Assembly (NCBI GenBank): GCA_029976695.1 | Contig: JARQTN010000253.1 | Span: forward strand, 1-40,458 | From: Lewinellaceae bacterium | GTDB taxonomy: Bacteria > Bacteroidota > Bacteroidia > Chitinophagales > Saprospiraceae | Direction of reading: 5' to 3' | DNA: 40,458 nucleotides | Shown: one piece after another, positions 17,603 to 25,558 of the stretch | Position numbering within the stretch: position 1 is the stretch's first letter | Layout: every line of letters starts with the position of its first letter | Program-made: the position numbers and the translations under genes | Notes under the pieces: generated by a model | Databases searched by the model: none | What the model was told of the DNA's origin: nothing | The model's input: only the letters and a program-made list of their open reading frames with translations

Positions 17603-18256
17603 TTACTCCTCTTCTTTCAGGATGCGGCTGTGATTTGCCAGCCAGAGCTGTCCCTTCATTACGAAAACGTGTGAAACTTTTTCGCCGATCCTGATCATTT
17701 GCCTGATTTGCTTCATGGATAGCAATTTGTTATGTCGGTAGAGGATGAATACATAGTTGCATCCTTCAAGTGAATAGCCCTTTTCTTTTCCAAACAAGTC
17801 AAGGATCTTCTCCTGGTTGAATGTATGCTGGATGAATTCAGTATCGTCTCCTTTCAGATAGTATTGCTTTGAAAAACGGGGATAGGCAACAAAATCAATG
17901 TCGTCTATGCCAAAGACCTTTCCCAACGCGTGATACCATTTTTCAGGTACCATATAAAAATGTGGCAGGGCAAAAGTTTTGCTATATACCATATACACCG
18001 TTTGATAAAATGTGCGGGAAGAATTCCCTGAACTGATCGTATACTGGTAATCAAACAAAATAGTCTCTTCAAAGGTGGAGGGATCCCTTCTGCGTACGAC
18101 ATTCTGTATTTTCTTCCTTATCCCGCGTTTGAAAAGCTTGAAATTTTCCAGGAATGCCTTTGTGCCTGAATCGTCCCGAAGTTCAAAGCTGAACCCGGTT
18201 TCGGAAGCAAGGCTGCGCATTGTTTCTGTGTGTTGACTGATTTTGCTACTAAACAT
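17603..18256 (-). CDS. Conserved hypothetical protein in the surE-lpxB operon
   Basis: A 217-residue soluble protein. No family was recognised. Visible features are a pattern like KKIQNVVRRRDPSTFEETIL followed by a beta-rich stretch (FDYQYTISSGNSSRTFYQTVYM), and LPHFYMVPEKWYHALGK. There are no membrane segments and no export signal. The N-terminal SLASETGFSFELRDD and the central region recall the cytosolic domains of DUF3137-like proteins that occur with membrane anchors in other bacteria, but this resemblance is weak. It is the last gene of the minus-strand operon, 11 bases after lpxB. Confidence 0.75.
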   Translation of the reverse strand: MFSSKISQHTETMRSLASETGFSFELRDDSGTKAFLENFKLFKRGIRKKIQNVVRRRDPSTFEETILFDYQYTISSGNSSRTFYQTVYMVYSKTFALPHFYMVPEKWYHALGKVFGIDDIDFVAYPRFSKQYYLKGDDTEFIQHTFNQEKILDLFGKEKGYSLEGCNYVFILYRHNKLLSMKQIRQMIRIGEKVSHVFVMKGQLWLANHSRILKEEE

Positions 18257-18267
18257 GGAAAGGGATT

Positions 18268-19374
18268 TTATCGGGATTCAAGATAATGAATGATTTCTTT
18301 GGCAACTTCTTCAGGCGGAGATCCATGATGTGTCAATTTTTCATGGATGAGCTCATATGCCCGGACCTGTTCATCCCTTTTGCTTCCGGTCAGGATCTCG
18401 GAAAATTCCCGGTTGAGCGACTGCTCATGAAGATCTGACTGGATCAGTTCCCGAACCACTTCCCTGCCTGCAATCAGGTTTACGAGTGAAATGAAAGGTA
18501 CCCGGACCAGTCTTTTGGCAAGTTCAAACGAAATCCTGTTCCCCTTATAGCAAACGACCTGCGGAACCCTGAACAGTGCTGTCTCCAGCGTGGCAGTTCC
18601 GGATGTCGTGATCGCGGCAATCGCCTGGTTCAGCAGGGCATAAGTGTTCCCGTCATTCATGCGGATATTCGCGGCATTCGGTGGGATGAATTGTGTATAG
18701 AAGGAAGTTTCTATGGCCGGTGCACGGGCAATACGGAACTGGTACCCGGTGTGCTGCAGGGCGACATTTATAAATACGGGCAACATCTGGGTGATTTCCT
18801 GCCTGCGGCTTCCGGGGAGCAGGGCCACAGTTTGTTCTCCCGTGTGCGTGGACGGGTGGCTGTGCCTGTATTCATCGATCACATTTTTCAGGGGATGGCC
18901 CACATAGTGCACATCCATCCCGAAACTGGCAAAGAATTCCTTTTCGAATGGAAGGATCACGAAGAGCCGTTTTACGTCGCGCTTCAGTTTGAACACCCGT
19001 TTCACGTTCCAGGCCCAGACTTGCGGCGAGATGTAGTACATCACGGGAATCTCCATCTTGCTTGCCCAACGGGCGATGCGCATGTTGAATCCAGGATAAT
19101 CGATGAGGACCAGTGCATCGGGATCGAACTCCAGGATATCCTGCTTGCAAAATCGCAGGTTGTTCAGGATTGTTTTGATGTTTTTCGCCACTTCCAGAAA
19201 TCCCATGAATGCCAGGTCGCGGTAGTGCCTCACCAGGTCTGCCCCTGCAGCCTCTATCTTTTCACCTCCCCATGCCCTGACTGAAGCCGTTTCATCCTGC
19301 CGGTGCAATTCCTCTACAAGACCGGCACCGTGAAGGTCTCCCGAGGCTTCTCCTGAGATCAGGTAGTATTTCAT
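18268..19374 (-). CDS. lpxB: Lipid-A-disaccharide synthase
   Basis: A 368-residue glycosyltransferase (family GT19) joining UDP-2,3-diacylglucosamine and lipid X at the inner membrane in lipid A synthesis. The start MKYYLISGEASGDLHGAGL is the canonical N-terminus, so the ATG at 19374 is chosen over the longer frame to 19521. Other hallmarks are DYPGFNMRIARWA, YYISPQVWAWNVKRV, LPFEKEFF, YVGHPL, ALLPGSRRQEI and SGTATLETALFRVPQVVCYK. It lies 11 bases from genes on either side in the surE operon. This shows the organism makes lipid A. Confidence 0.97.
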   Translation of the reverse strand: MKYYLISGEASGDLHGAGLVEELHRQDETASVRAWGGEKIEAAGADLVRHYRDLAFMGFLEVAKNIKTILNNLRFCKQDILEFDPDALVLIDYPGFNMRIARWASKMEIPVMYYISPQVWAWNVKRVFKLKRDVKRLFVILPFEKEFFASFGMDVHYVGHPLKNVIDEYRHSHPSTHTGEQTVALLPGSRRQEITQMLPVFINVALQHTGYQFRIARAPAIETSFYTQFIPPNAANIRMNDGNTYALLNQAIAAITTSGTATLETALFRVPQVVCYKGNRISFELAKRLVRVPFISLVNLIAGREVVRELIQSDLHEQSLNREFSEILTGSKRDEQVRAYELIHEKLTHHGSPPEEVAKEIIHYLESR

Positions 19375-19385
19375 AGAGAAAGTGC

Positions 19386-19700
19386 TTATAAATGGAGGAT
19401 ATGCCGCCCGTAAAAAATAAACCAGAGGATCACAAACAGGAGTGTGGGAAATACCACACCCCTCATGGAATGATCCATGTTTCTTTTCCTGAAATAACTC
19501 AGGAGGGCCAGGTTTGCACAAATGGAAAACAGCATGAGTGTCCTGGTCCTGAAATCTTCAGCAAATCCCACATCGCTGATGATATCGCTGCTGTCCAGCA
19601 GGTCATAGAGGAAAAGAAGGATGCCATATGCCGTAATTGGTACGGCTGTGCCGGCCAGCAGGCCGATCAGGAAGGAGTCTTTTCTTCTTTTGTAATTCAT
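19386..19700 (-). CDS. Small membrane protein between surE and lpxB
   Basis: A 104-residue protein with hydrophobic segments at about 10-32, 55-68 and 82-100. It begins MNYKRRKDSFLIGLLAGT and ends FIFYGRHILHL. Its ATG overlaps the surE stop by 4 bases, giving translational coupling, and lpxB follows after 11 bases. A small membrane protein in this position is common in Bacteroidota, which supports it as a real gene. Function unknown; a link to lipid A or envelope metabolism is only positional. Confidence 0.82.
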   Translation of the reverse strand: MNYKRRKDSFLIGLLAGTAVPITAYGILLFLYDLLDSSDIISDVGFAEDFRTRTLMLFSICANLALLSYFRKRNMDHSMRGVVFPTLLFVILWFIFYGRHILHL

Positions 19701-20488
19701 GCTTCTGTTTCGGAATGGCGGTTCAAGTGTTTCAAATGAGGAATTGCCTCATCGTCTGTCAGGTCATACCTGGATGGCACGACTGAGATAAATCCGTTCT
19801 TGAGTGCCCAGATATCTGTATCCTCACTGGCATCACGGGCGACAAACCTTCCCGTAAGCCAATAATACGGCTCCCCCCTGGGATCGATGCCCTGCTGAAA
19901 TTCCTCGACCCAGCTCCCGTGTGATTGACGGCAGACTTTGATGCCCTTGATGCTTCCCCCGTCCATATCCGGGATATTCACGTTCAGCAATCGGCAGCCC
20001 TTGAGACCATGACGGAGTACAAAGTCCATGATTTCCCGTACATAGGGCAGTGCCGCATCCATATCTGCCTCGAAGGAATAATTCAGGAAAGAAAACCCTA
20101 TCGAGTTAATGCCTTCGAGGCTTGCCTCCATCGCCGCAGACATGGTGCCGGAGTACAGGATATTGATCGATGCATTGGAGCCGTGGTTGATACCGGAGAC
20201 ACACAGGTCGATTGGTTTGTCAGGATAGAGGACATTCTTTGCAAGTTTGACACAATCCACTGGTGTCCCGTTGCATTCGTAAGCTTCCACACCATCCATG
20301 ATATTGACCTTCCGGAGCCTCAGGGGTTCTGACAGTGTCACTGCGTGCCCCTGGCCGGATTGCGGTGAATCAGGGGCCACTACATAAACCTGCCCCAGGC
20401 TTTGTGCAATCCTGATCAACCTCTGGATGCCCGGCGCAAACATGCCGTCATCATTTGTGACCAGGATCGTGGGTTTCTTTTCCATCAT
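19697..20488 (-). CDS. surE: 5'/3'-nucleotidase SurE
   Basis: A 263-residue metal-dependent phosphatase acting on nucleoside 5'- and 3'-monophosphates, linked to stationary-phase survival. The metal site is seen in ILVTNDDGMFAPGI (Asp-Asp), in APDSPQSGQGHAVTL and in SGINHGSNASINILYSGTM. A later HGSWVEEFQQGIDPRGEPYYWLTG region and a C-terminal VPSRYDLTDDEAIPHL complete the family pattern. It is first in the operon surE / small membrane protein / lpxB / unknown. A second Met (residue 2) could equally be the start. Confidence 0.96.
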   Translation of the reverse strand: MMEKKPTILVTNDDGMFAPGIQRLIRIAQSLGQVYVVAPDSPQSGQGHAVTLSEPLRLRKVNIMDGVEAYECNGTPVDCVKLAKNVLYPDKPIDLCVSGINHGSNASINILYSGTMSAAMEASLEGINSIGFSFLNYSFEADMDAALPYVREIMDFVLRHGLKGCRLLNVNIPDMDGGSIKGIKVCRQSHGSWVEEFQQGIDPRGEPYYWLTGRFVARDASEDTDIWALKNGFISVVPSRYDLTDDEAIPHLKHLNRHSETEA

Positions 20489-20552
20489 GATTCATTTTCA
20501 GACCCCGAAAATACAATAAGATCAAGAGGGGCTCCAAATTTAAATGATTCCG

Positions 20553-20560
20553 TAGTTTTG
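20553..20560 (+). promoter_or_regulatory. -7 box upstream of holA
   Basis: TAGTTTTG matches TAnnTTTG and gives a leader of about 14 bases before the ATG at 20581. No -33 element was seen. Confidence 0.5.
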
Positions 20561-20580
20561 AACCGTCTACCTTTACCTCT

Positions 20581-21609
20581 ATGACCTTTCAGCAATTATT
20601 GAAGACGATCCGGGAAAAATCCCTTTCCCCAGTGTATTTCCTGCATGGCAAGGAAACTTTTTATATCGATGAACTTGTGAAACACTTTGAACAGGATGTC
20701 CTCACGGAATCTGAGAAGGCGTTTAACCTGACAATTTTATATGGCCGGGAAGTGGATCAAAAGAAAGTGCTCGATCATGTCAGACAATTTCCCGTTATGG
20801 CGGAGAAGCAACTCGTGATCCTCAAGGAGGCGGCGGATATGCGCAACCTTGGTGATCTCGAGGGATATGTCAAATCGCCAAACCCCCATTGTGTCTTTGT
20901 GATCGTTCACCGGAACAAGCAATTGGACAAACGGAAGTCATTTTACAAAGCCCTGGCAAAGCATGCAGTTCTTTTTGAATCAAAGGCGCTCAAGGAAAAA
21001 GAGCTTCCTTCCTGGATAGGTCAGTATGCAAAATCGAAAGGGGTCCGGATAGAACCGGTTGCCATCGACATGCTTGTTGAACTGATCGGTTCGAACCTGG
21101 GGAACCTGTCAAATGAGCTGGATAAGATGATGATCGGCATGGAAAAGGGCAGCTCGGTGACAAAAGACCAGGTCCTTGCAGAAATCGGGATGAGCAAGGA
21201 GTTTAATATTTTTGAACTGCAATCTGCCATTGCCAGAGGCAATGCATTCAAAGTGCACCAGATTGCCAGGCATTTTACAGCTCATATCAAGGAATTTCCA
21301 TTGCCGATGCTAATCGGGGTCTTGTACAATTTTTACAGCAAGTTATATATGGCTGCAGCAACACCGAATATGGCAGATGATCAATTGGCAAAAAGGCTGG
21401 GTTTTTCATCCGCATGGTTTATCCAGGATTACAAAGCTGCAATCAAGAGATACAGCTATAACGATGTAGAGCGGTGTCTGAGCATCCTGCACCAGTATGA
21501 TCTGAAAATGAAAGGCATGGGCGCAAGAAATCCCGGGCACCAGGCGCTGATGCTGGAATTGATTGATCAGTTGCTTTTTGTCAGGCATGCTTCGGGCGTA
21601 TCGGACTAA
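20581..21609 (+). CDS. holA: DNA polymerase III, delta subunit
   Basis: A 342-residue clamp-loader subunit that opens the beta clamp. The N-terminal domain I has the delta hallmark SPVYFLHGKETFYIDELVK, then the beta-clamp-contacting helix region around LPSWIGQYAKSKGVRIEPVA. Domain III follows (FELQSAIARGNAFKVHQIARHF ... PMLIGVLYNFYSKLYMA) and the last segment carries NDVERCLSILHQYDLKMKG. Length and order match Bacteroidota HolA. In many Bacteroidota the HsdR_N-type nuclease gene lies beside holA. Here it is about 4 kb away. Confidence 0.94.
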   Translation: MTFQQLLKTIREKSLSPVYFLHGKETFYIDELVKHFEQDVLTESEKAFNLTILYGREVDQKKVLDHVRQFPVMAEKQLVILKEAADMRNLGDLEGYVKSPNPHCVFVIVHRNKQLDKRKSFYKALAKHAVLFESKALKEKELPSWIGQYAKSKGVRIEPVAIDMLVELIGSNLGNLSNELDKMMIGMEKGSSVTKDQVLAEIGMSKEFNIFELQSAIARGNAFKVHQIARHFTAHIKEFPLPMLIGVLYNFYSKLYMAAATPNMADDQLAKRLGFSSAWFIQDYKAAIKRYSYNDVERCLSILHQYDLKMKGMGARNPGHQALMLELIDQLLFVRHASGVSD

Positions 21610-21644
21610 TGTGGGAATGAGTGAATCATTTTAAAGCATCAAGA

Positions 21645-22007
21645 ATGGATATTGAATGTAATAAAGAAGTGCTAGACCTGCAAAAATTAAGTGTTGTTAC
21701 CAGGGGGAACAGTGAAAAGTTGAGGCAGTATTTGGTCCAATTCAGGGAGCTCATCCCGGCAAGGGTGGCACTGATGCGACAATACATGGAATCTGAAGAC
21801 CGCAGGATGATCAGACAGACCGTCCACCAGGTCAGCCCCCAACTTCATTATTTTGGAATCCGTGGGATTGCCCCGCTCATTGAGCGGGTTGAAATGGAGT
21901 ATCCATTCATGCCAATGGATGAATTGAAAAGAACGGTCAGCGTGCTCATTGAAAAAATGGAAATGGCAAAACAGGAGGTTAGCCGGATCCTTGATCGATG
22001 TGACTAA
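21645..22007 (+). CDS. Free-standing Hpt (histidine phosphotransfer) domain protein
   Basis: A 120-residue helical protein likely to carry phosphate between receiver domains. The phosphoacceptor is proposed as His61 in RQTVHQVSPQLHYFGIRG, with the small-residue/Gly pattern and following helix (IAPLIERVEMEY) seen in Bacteroidota Hpt modules. The classical HxLKG lysine and glycine are altered. The ATG at 21645 was taken over the GTG at 21621 because the helical domain starts after it. It is 35 bases after holA and convergent with the LytTR regulator, overlapping it by 4 bases. A pairing with that regulator and the hybrid kinase is inferred. Confidence 0.72.
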   Translation: MDIECNKEVLDLQKLSVVTRGNSEKLRQYLVQFRELIPARVALMRQYMESEDRRMIRQTVHQVSPQLHYFGIRGIAPLIERVEMEYPFMPMDELKRTVSVLIEKMEMAKQEVSRILDRCD

Positions 22008-22777
22008 ACCGGTTTGGGATACCGGAGTTTCAAATCTTCATACCAGTCCCTGAATTCATCCTGTTTCCTCCGGGCGACAGGGATCTCTTCTTCATTTGAG
22101 AGCACAATCGTTTTCTTGTTCACGCAATCGCTGATATGATGATAATTGACGAGGTGAGATTTATGGCAACGGAAAAAGCTTTTGTCATCGAGCAGTTCTT
22201 CGAGCTCTCCCAGCGTTTTGGACACAAGCTTTCTGGAGCCCGATCCCAGGTAAATGAAGCTGTAATTCCGTTCTCCTTCAATCCGGACAATATTTCCCAA
22301 TTTCATCCTGAGTTCTCCCTCCTGGGTGTTCAGAGTGAGGTATTGTTCGGCAATTTGAGGTTCCTCCATATTGATCAGTGCGCGCTGCACATCCTCACCC
22401 TGGTGCGCCTGTTTGTCCCTTTTCTCCCGAAATCTCTGGACGGCTTGTTTTAACTCTTCAAGGTCGAGGGGTTTGACCAGGTAATCCAGTGCATTGAACC
22501 TGATGGCCTTGATGGCATAATGCGTGTAAGAAGTAATAAAGATTGTGGAAAAGTCGATTTGAGGAAGCCTTTTCAATAGCTCAAAACCGGTCATGTCATC
22601 CATTTCAACATCAAGGAAAACAAGATCGGGCCTGAGCTGCTGGATGACATGCAGTCCGTCAGTCCCGTTTTCTGCTTTTCCGACAACCCGGATATCTTCA
22701 ACAAACTGCTCAAGTTTGTCCATCAGCAGCTTTTGAATGAAAGGATCATCATCGATGATGACTGTTCTTATTTCCAT
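22004..22777 (-). CDS. LytTR-family response regulator
   Basis: A 257-residue two-component regulator. The receiver domain has the acidic pair Asp9/Asp10 in VIIDDDPF, the phosphoacceptor Asp56 in LVFLDVEMDD, ITSYTHYA and Lys102 in YLVKPLD. The C-terminal LytTR DNA-binding domain covers about 155-250 (VRIEGERNYSFIYLG, SKTLGELEELLDDKSFFRCHKSHLVN, IPVARRKQDEF). The ATG at 22777 is chosen over a TTG-initiated extension because the receiver begins there and a purine-rich stretch precedes it. The LytTR domain would bind promoter direct repeats of its own targets. No such repeats were identified here. Confidence 0.94.
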   Translation of the reverse strand: MEIRTVIIDDDPFIQKLLMDKLEQFVEDIRVVGKAENGTDGLHVIQQLRPDLVFLDVEMDDMTGFELLKRLPQIDFSTIFITSYTHYAIKAIRFNALDYLVKPLDLEELKQAVQRFREKRDKQAHQGEDVQRALINMEEPQIAEQYLTLNTQEGELRMKLGNIVRIEGERNYSFIYLGSGSRKLVSKTLGELEELLDDKSFFRCHKSHLVNYHHISDCVNKKTIVLSNEEEIPVARRKQDEFRDWYEDLKLRYPKPV

Positions 22778-22944
22778 CCCTCCTAAGTTAATAAAGTTTA
22801 TGAATGCAGGAAACAAACGGTTGATCTAACGGAGGAATAAATATTTCGCTGCCAGTTGATCAAGCATCGCTCCACAGGATAACAATTCCTTGACAAGCAG
22901 CCGGTTTGCCCTGATATTGTAGGCATCACAACAAATTAAAAGAA

Positions 22945-23376
22945 ATGAAAACGTTAAGCACCTTGATTTTGATCCTCTTTTCAACCGTCCTGTTTAGCCA
23001 GCAAATCGTTCAATGGAATGGCGGGACCCCTGGCAGGCAATCCGACTGGAATGAACCAAGAAACTGGATGCCAAACAAAGTGCCCAACGAGTTTTCCCAT
23101 GTGGTCATCAAAAAGATCAATAATGGCCATCACTCAATGCCGGTCATTGATGACGAGGTCCATATTGAATCTCTTCACATCGTGGGCAATGCCATCCTGA
23201 ATATCCAGGGGAATGGATCCCTGACATTTGACGGCATGCATTATCTGGCAGCCAATATCACTTTGACGAGTGAAATGATGGCAGGTTCCAGCAAGCTCTC
23301 TTACACTGATCTGGCACTCGGGAACGGTACTGATTCAGATCATCCTGTCGTCAGGACCAGCAATACACCGTTTTAG
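22945..23376 (+). CDS. Short secreted protein resembling the front of Bacteroidota surface beta-helix proteins
   Basis: A 143-residue protein with a signal peptide (MKTLSTLILILFSTVLFSQQ). The mature start IVQWNGGTPGRQSDWNEPRNWMPNKVPNEFSHVVI is the typical opening of long T9SS-exported adhesins and beta-helix proteins, but here the chain ends after one such module (LNIQGNGSLTFDG) with no sorting domain. It may be a minimal secreted member or the stump of a longer gene. No frameshifted continuation was seen before the next gene. Function unknown. Confidence 0.72.
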   Translation: MKTLSTLILILFSTVLFSQQIVQWNGGTPGRQSDWNEPRNWMPNKVPNEFSHVVIKKINNGHHSMPVIDDEVHIESLHIVGNAILNIQGNGSLTFDGMHYLAANITLTSEMMAGSSKLSYTDLALGNGTDSDHPVVRTSNTPF

Positions 23377-23438
23377 ATCGATCCATCATCAATCAAATAA
23401 GTTTCACCTTTAAATAAACCCTTTTAAGACCTGTAACC

Positions 23439-24092
23439 ATGAAAAATTTGATCATCCTTCTTTCCGTTTTCTGCTTCTTCATCATCGATGCATCTGCCCA
23501 AATTGAGTTTGGTGTGAAAGCCGGGATATTGGTTCCCGTATCACCTGAAACCAACTCCATCATTGTCAACAGGCAATCCCCGAGAAATGAATTTTTGTTC
23601 AATGCAAAATCAGTTGGGAACGGGATTACATTAGGCGTATTTGCAGAACAGAACCTGAGCGAACCATTTTTTCTGAGAGGAGAATTACTTTTCAACCAGT
23701 TTGAAACGACATACGAAATGAATGATACGTGGAATTCGGGTTCCCGTGAGTCCGACTCCAGGACCTATAAAGAGAAGACAATGCGCATTGATGTGCCCGT
23801 CACACTCGGGGTCAGGCTTGATGCATTCGAGATCACTTCAGGTGTTGTCGCAAGGTATGTCCTCAGCCATGAGAATGAGATGGATGTTCTTGAAGGATAT
23901 GGAGAGGCGTCAAATCCAGTTCAACTTGGTCTCCAGGCTGGTGTGGGATTAAACCTGGGACAATTGAATCTCGGCCTGGCCTATCAGTTGGACTTTACAA
24001 ACTTTGGAGATCATCTGACCTACAACGGAAAAGCACTTACGCTCCAGAACAGCCCCTCAAGGCTAATGGCAACGATTGGATACAGGTTCTGA
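23439..24092 (+). CDS. Outer-membrane beta-barrel protein (porin-like)
   Basis: A 217-residue exported protein with a signal peptide of about 20 residues (ending IIDASAQ). The mature part alternates hydrophobic and polar residues in amphipathic strands (FGVKAGILVPVS, GITLGVFAEQNLS, FFLRGELLFNQFETTYEM, QLGLQAGVGLNLGQLNLGLAYQL) and ends in RLMATIGYRF with a terminal Phe. This is the signature of BamA-inserted outer-membrane barrels of the 8-strand type. A terminator follows. The gene lies between the LytTR regulator and hybrid kinase, so regulation by that pair is possible but unproven. Confidence 0.85.
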   Translation: MKNLIILLSVFCFFIIDASAQIEFGVKAGILVPVSPETNSIIVNRQSPRNEFLFNAKSVGNGITLGVFAEQNLSEPFFLRGELLFNQFETTYEMNDTWNSGSRESDSRTYKEKTMRIDVPVTLGVRLDAFEITSGVVARYVLSHENEMDVLEGYGEASNPVQLGLQAGVGLNLGQLNLGLAYQLDFTNFGDHLTYNGKALTLQNSPSRLMATIGYRF

Positions 24093-24165
24093 CCATGAAA
24101 CGTTTCCGGCATACATAACCCTGTGTTTCATACCCATGCATAACCCCCATCTTTTTTGACAATCG

Positions 24166-24192
24166 GGCTCCGGCACTCGCCGGAGCCTTTTT
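24166..24192 (+). terminator. Rho-independent terminator after the beta-barrel gene
   Basis: GGCTCCGGC (24166-24174), loop ACTC and GCCGGAGCC form a perfect 9-pair stem followed by TTTTT. The T-run touches the stop codon of the convergent histidine kinase gene. Confidence 0.85.
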
Positions 24193-25523
24193 CATAACTC
24201 CTTCCGGGTATTCCTGCTTTTCTGGATTTCTTCATGAATTGTGCCGATCAACTGTTCGATCTGGTAAGGCTTGGGAATATAATTATCCATGCCCACCTTG
24301 TAACACTTATCAATCTCATGTTCCAGCAGGCTTGCAGTCATGGCGATAATGGGGATATGCCGCTCATCATCACGGTTTTGTTCGAGTTGTCGGATTTGAG
24401 AAGCTGCATCATAGCCATCCATTTCCGGCATTTGAATATCCATCAGGACAAGATCGTATGACTCCTGCTGAAAGCTTTCCACAGCCATCTTTCCGTTTGC
24501 AGCAGTATGAATCCTGACTCCGGGGATATAGTGTGTAAGGTCATCGGTGGCAAGCATGATATTGAAATGGTTATCCTCGGCAAGCAGGATTTGAATGCCA
24601 CTCATTTGTCGTCCCAACTTTTCGAGGATTTGCTCATCGGTAGCCTTCGGTTCCATGCTCTCTTTCTCACAAATGATCAACGGTAACCTGAAGGTAAAGG
24701 TGCTGCCTTCACCTTCCTTGCTCACCACGAATATTTCGCCTCCCTGCATTTCGACTAACTGTTTGCATATGCTCAACCCGAGTCCGGTGCCGCCGAATTT
24801 CTTTGACAGCGTCCCGTCAACCTGCTCAAAAACTTCAAATATGGTTTCCATTTTATTGGCGGGGATACCGATGCCTGAATCCTTCACTGAATATTGGAGC
24901 ATTCCCTGTCCATCTGCGGTCACCTGCTTGCAAATGATCTGGACACTGCCCTGCTCTGTAAACTTTATTGCATTGCTGGCCAGGTTGGTCAGGATTTGAT
25001 TGAGCCGGATCGGGTCACCGATCACTCTTTCAGGCAGGCCTGGCTCGATCTCATGGGTCAGTGACAGGCCCTTGTCAGTGGCCCGCAAGGAAAGGATTTC
25101 AACAAGGTCGGTGATGATCTTTGCCGGTTCCATCGGGACTTCGTCAATCTTCAGTTTGCCCGCCTCAATCTTTGATGAGTCCAGGATGTCATTCAGAATG
25201 ACGAGCAAATTTTCGGCGCTTTGATGGATGGCATCCAGATACCTGACCTGTCCCGGGAGGTGTTCATTTCTTCGGAGGATGTTTGTCATGCCTGATATCG
25301 CATGCATCGGGGTCCGGATCTCATGGCTCATGTTGGCCAGGAAGAATTCCTTGTATTTTTCGGATTTTTCGGTTTTTTCAATTTGTGCGGTCAATTCGCT
25401 TGTCTTGTGATGCAGTTCATCCTGCAAGCCCGAAATCCTTGATTTCAGGGTGTGGCGCTCGTTGAACCAGGTAAAGACCAGGATCAGGACCAGGATGATG
25501 AGGAGAAGGACAATGTAATGCAT
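24192..25523 (-). CDS. Hybrid sensor histidine kinase with C-terminal receiver, no periplasmic sensor
   Basis: A 443-residue membrane kinase. One membrane segment (residues 2-20) leads into a coiled coil (about 25-60), then the HisKA domain with His67 in ANMSHEIRTPMHAIS. The HATPase_c motifs follow: LASNAIKFT, DSGIGIPANKM, FEVFEQVD and GGTGLGLSICKQLV. The C-terminal receiver has AEDNHFN, phosphoacceptor Asp362 in LVLMDIQMPEMDG, Thr396 and Lys418 in IPKPY. The ATG at 25523 gives the membrane start; a longer frame to 25640 looks spurious. A receiver-bearing kinase needs an Hpt partner, which is present at 21645. The gene follows the nuclease gene by 35 bases. Confidence 0.93.
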   Translation of the reverse strand: MHYIVLLLIILVLILVFTWFNERHTLKSRISGLQDELHHKTSELTAQIEKTEKSEKYKEFFLANMSHEIRTPMHAISGMTNILRRNEHLPGQVRYLDAIHQSAENLLVILNDILDSSKIEAGKLKIDEVPMEPAKIITDLVEILSLRATDKGLSLTHEIEPGLPERVIGDPIRLNQILTNLASNAIKFTEQGSVQIICKQVTADGQGMLQYSVKDSGIGIPANKMETIFEVFEQVDGTLSKKFGGTGLGLSICKQLVEMQGGEIFVVSKEGEGSTFTFRLPLIICEKESMEPKATDEQILEKLGRQMSGIQILLAEDNHFNIMLATDDLTHYIPGVRIHTAANGKMAVESFQQESYDLVLMDIQMPEMDGYDAASQIRQLEQNRDDERHIPIIAMTASLLEHEIDKCYKVGMDNYIPKPYQIEQLIGTIHEEIQKSRNTRKEL

Positions 25524-25558
25524 GTCTGAGCACTTTGTGAACTTGGAATATCGGGAAA

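Noticed and set aside
18691-19284. 197-codon plus-strand frame opposite lpxB
   Set aside because: Antisense of the catalytic core of LpxB. His/Cys-rich composition reflects the complementary codons.
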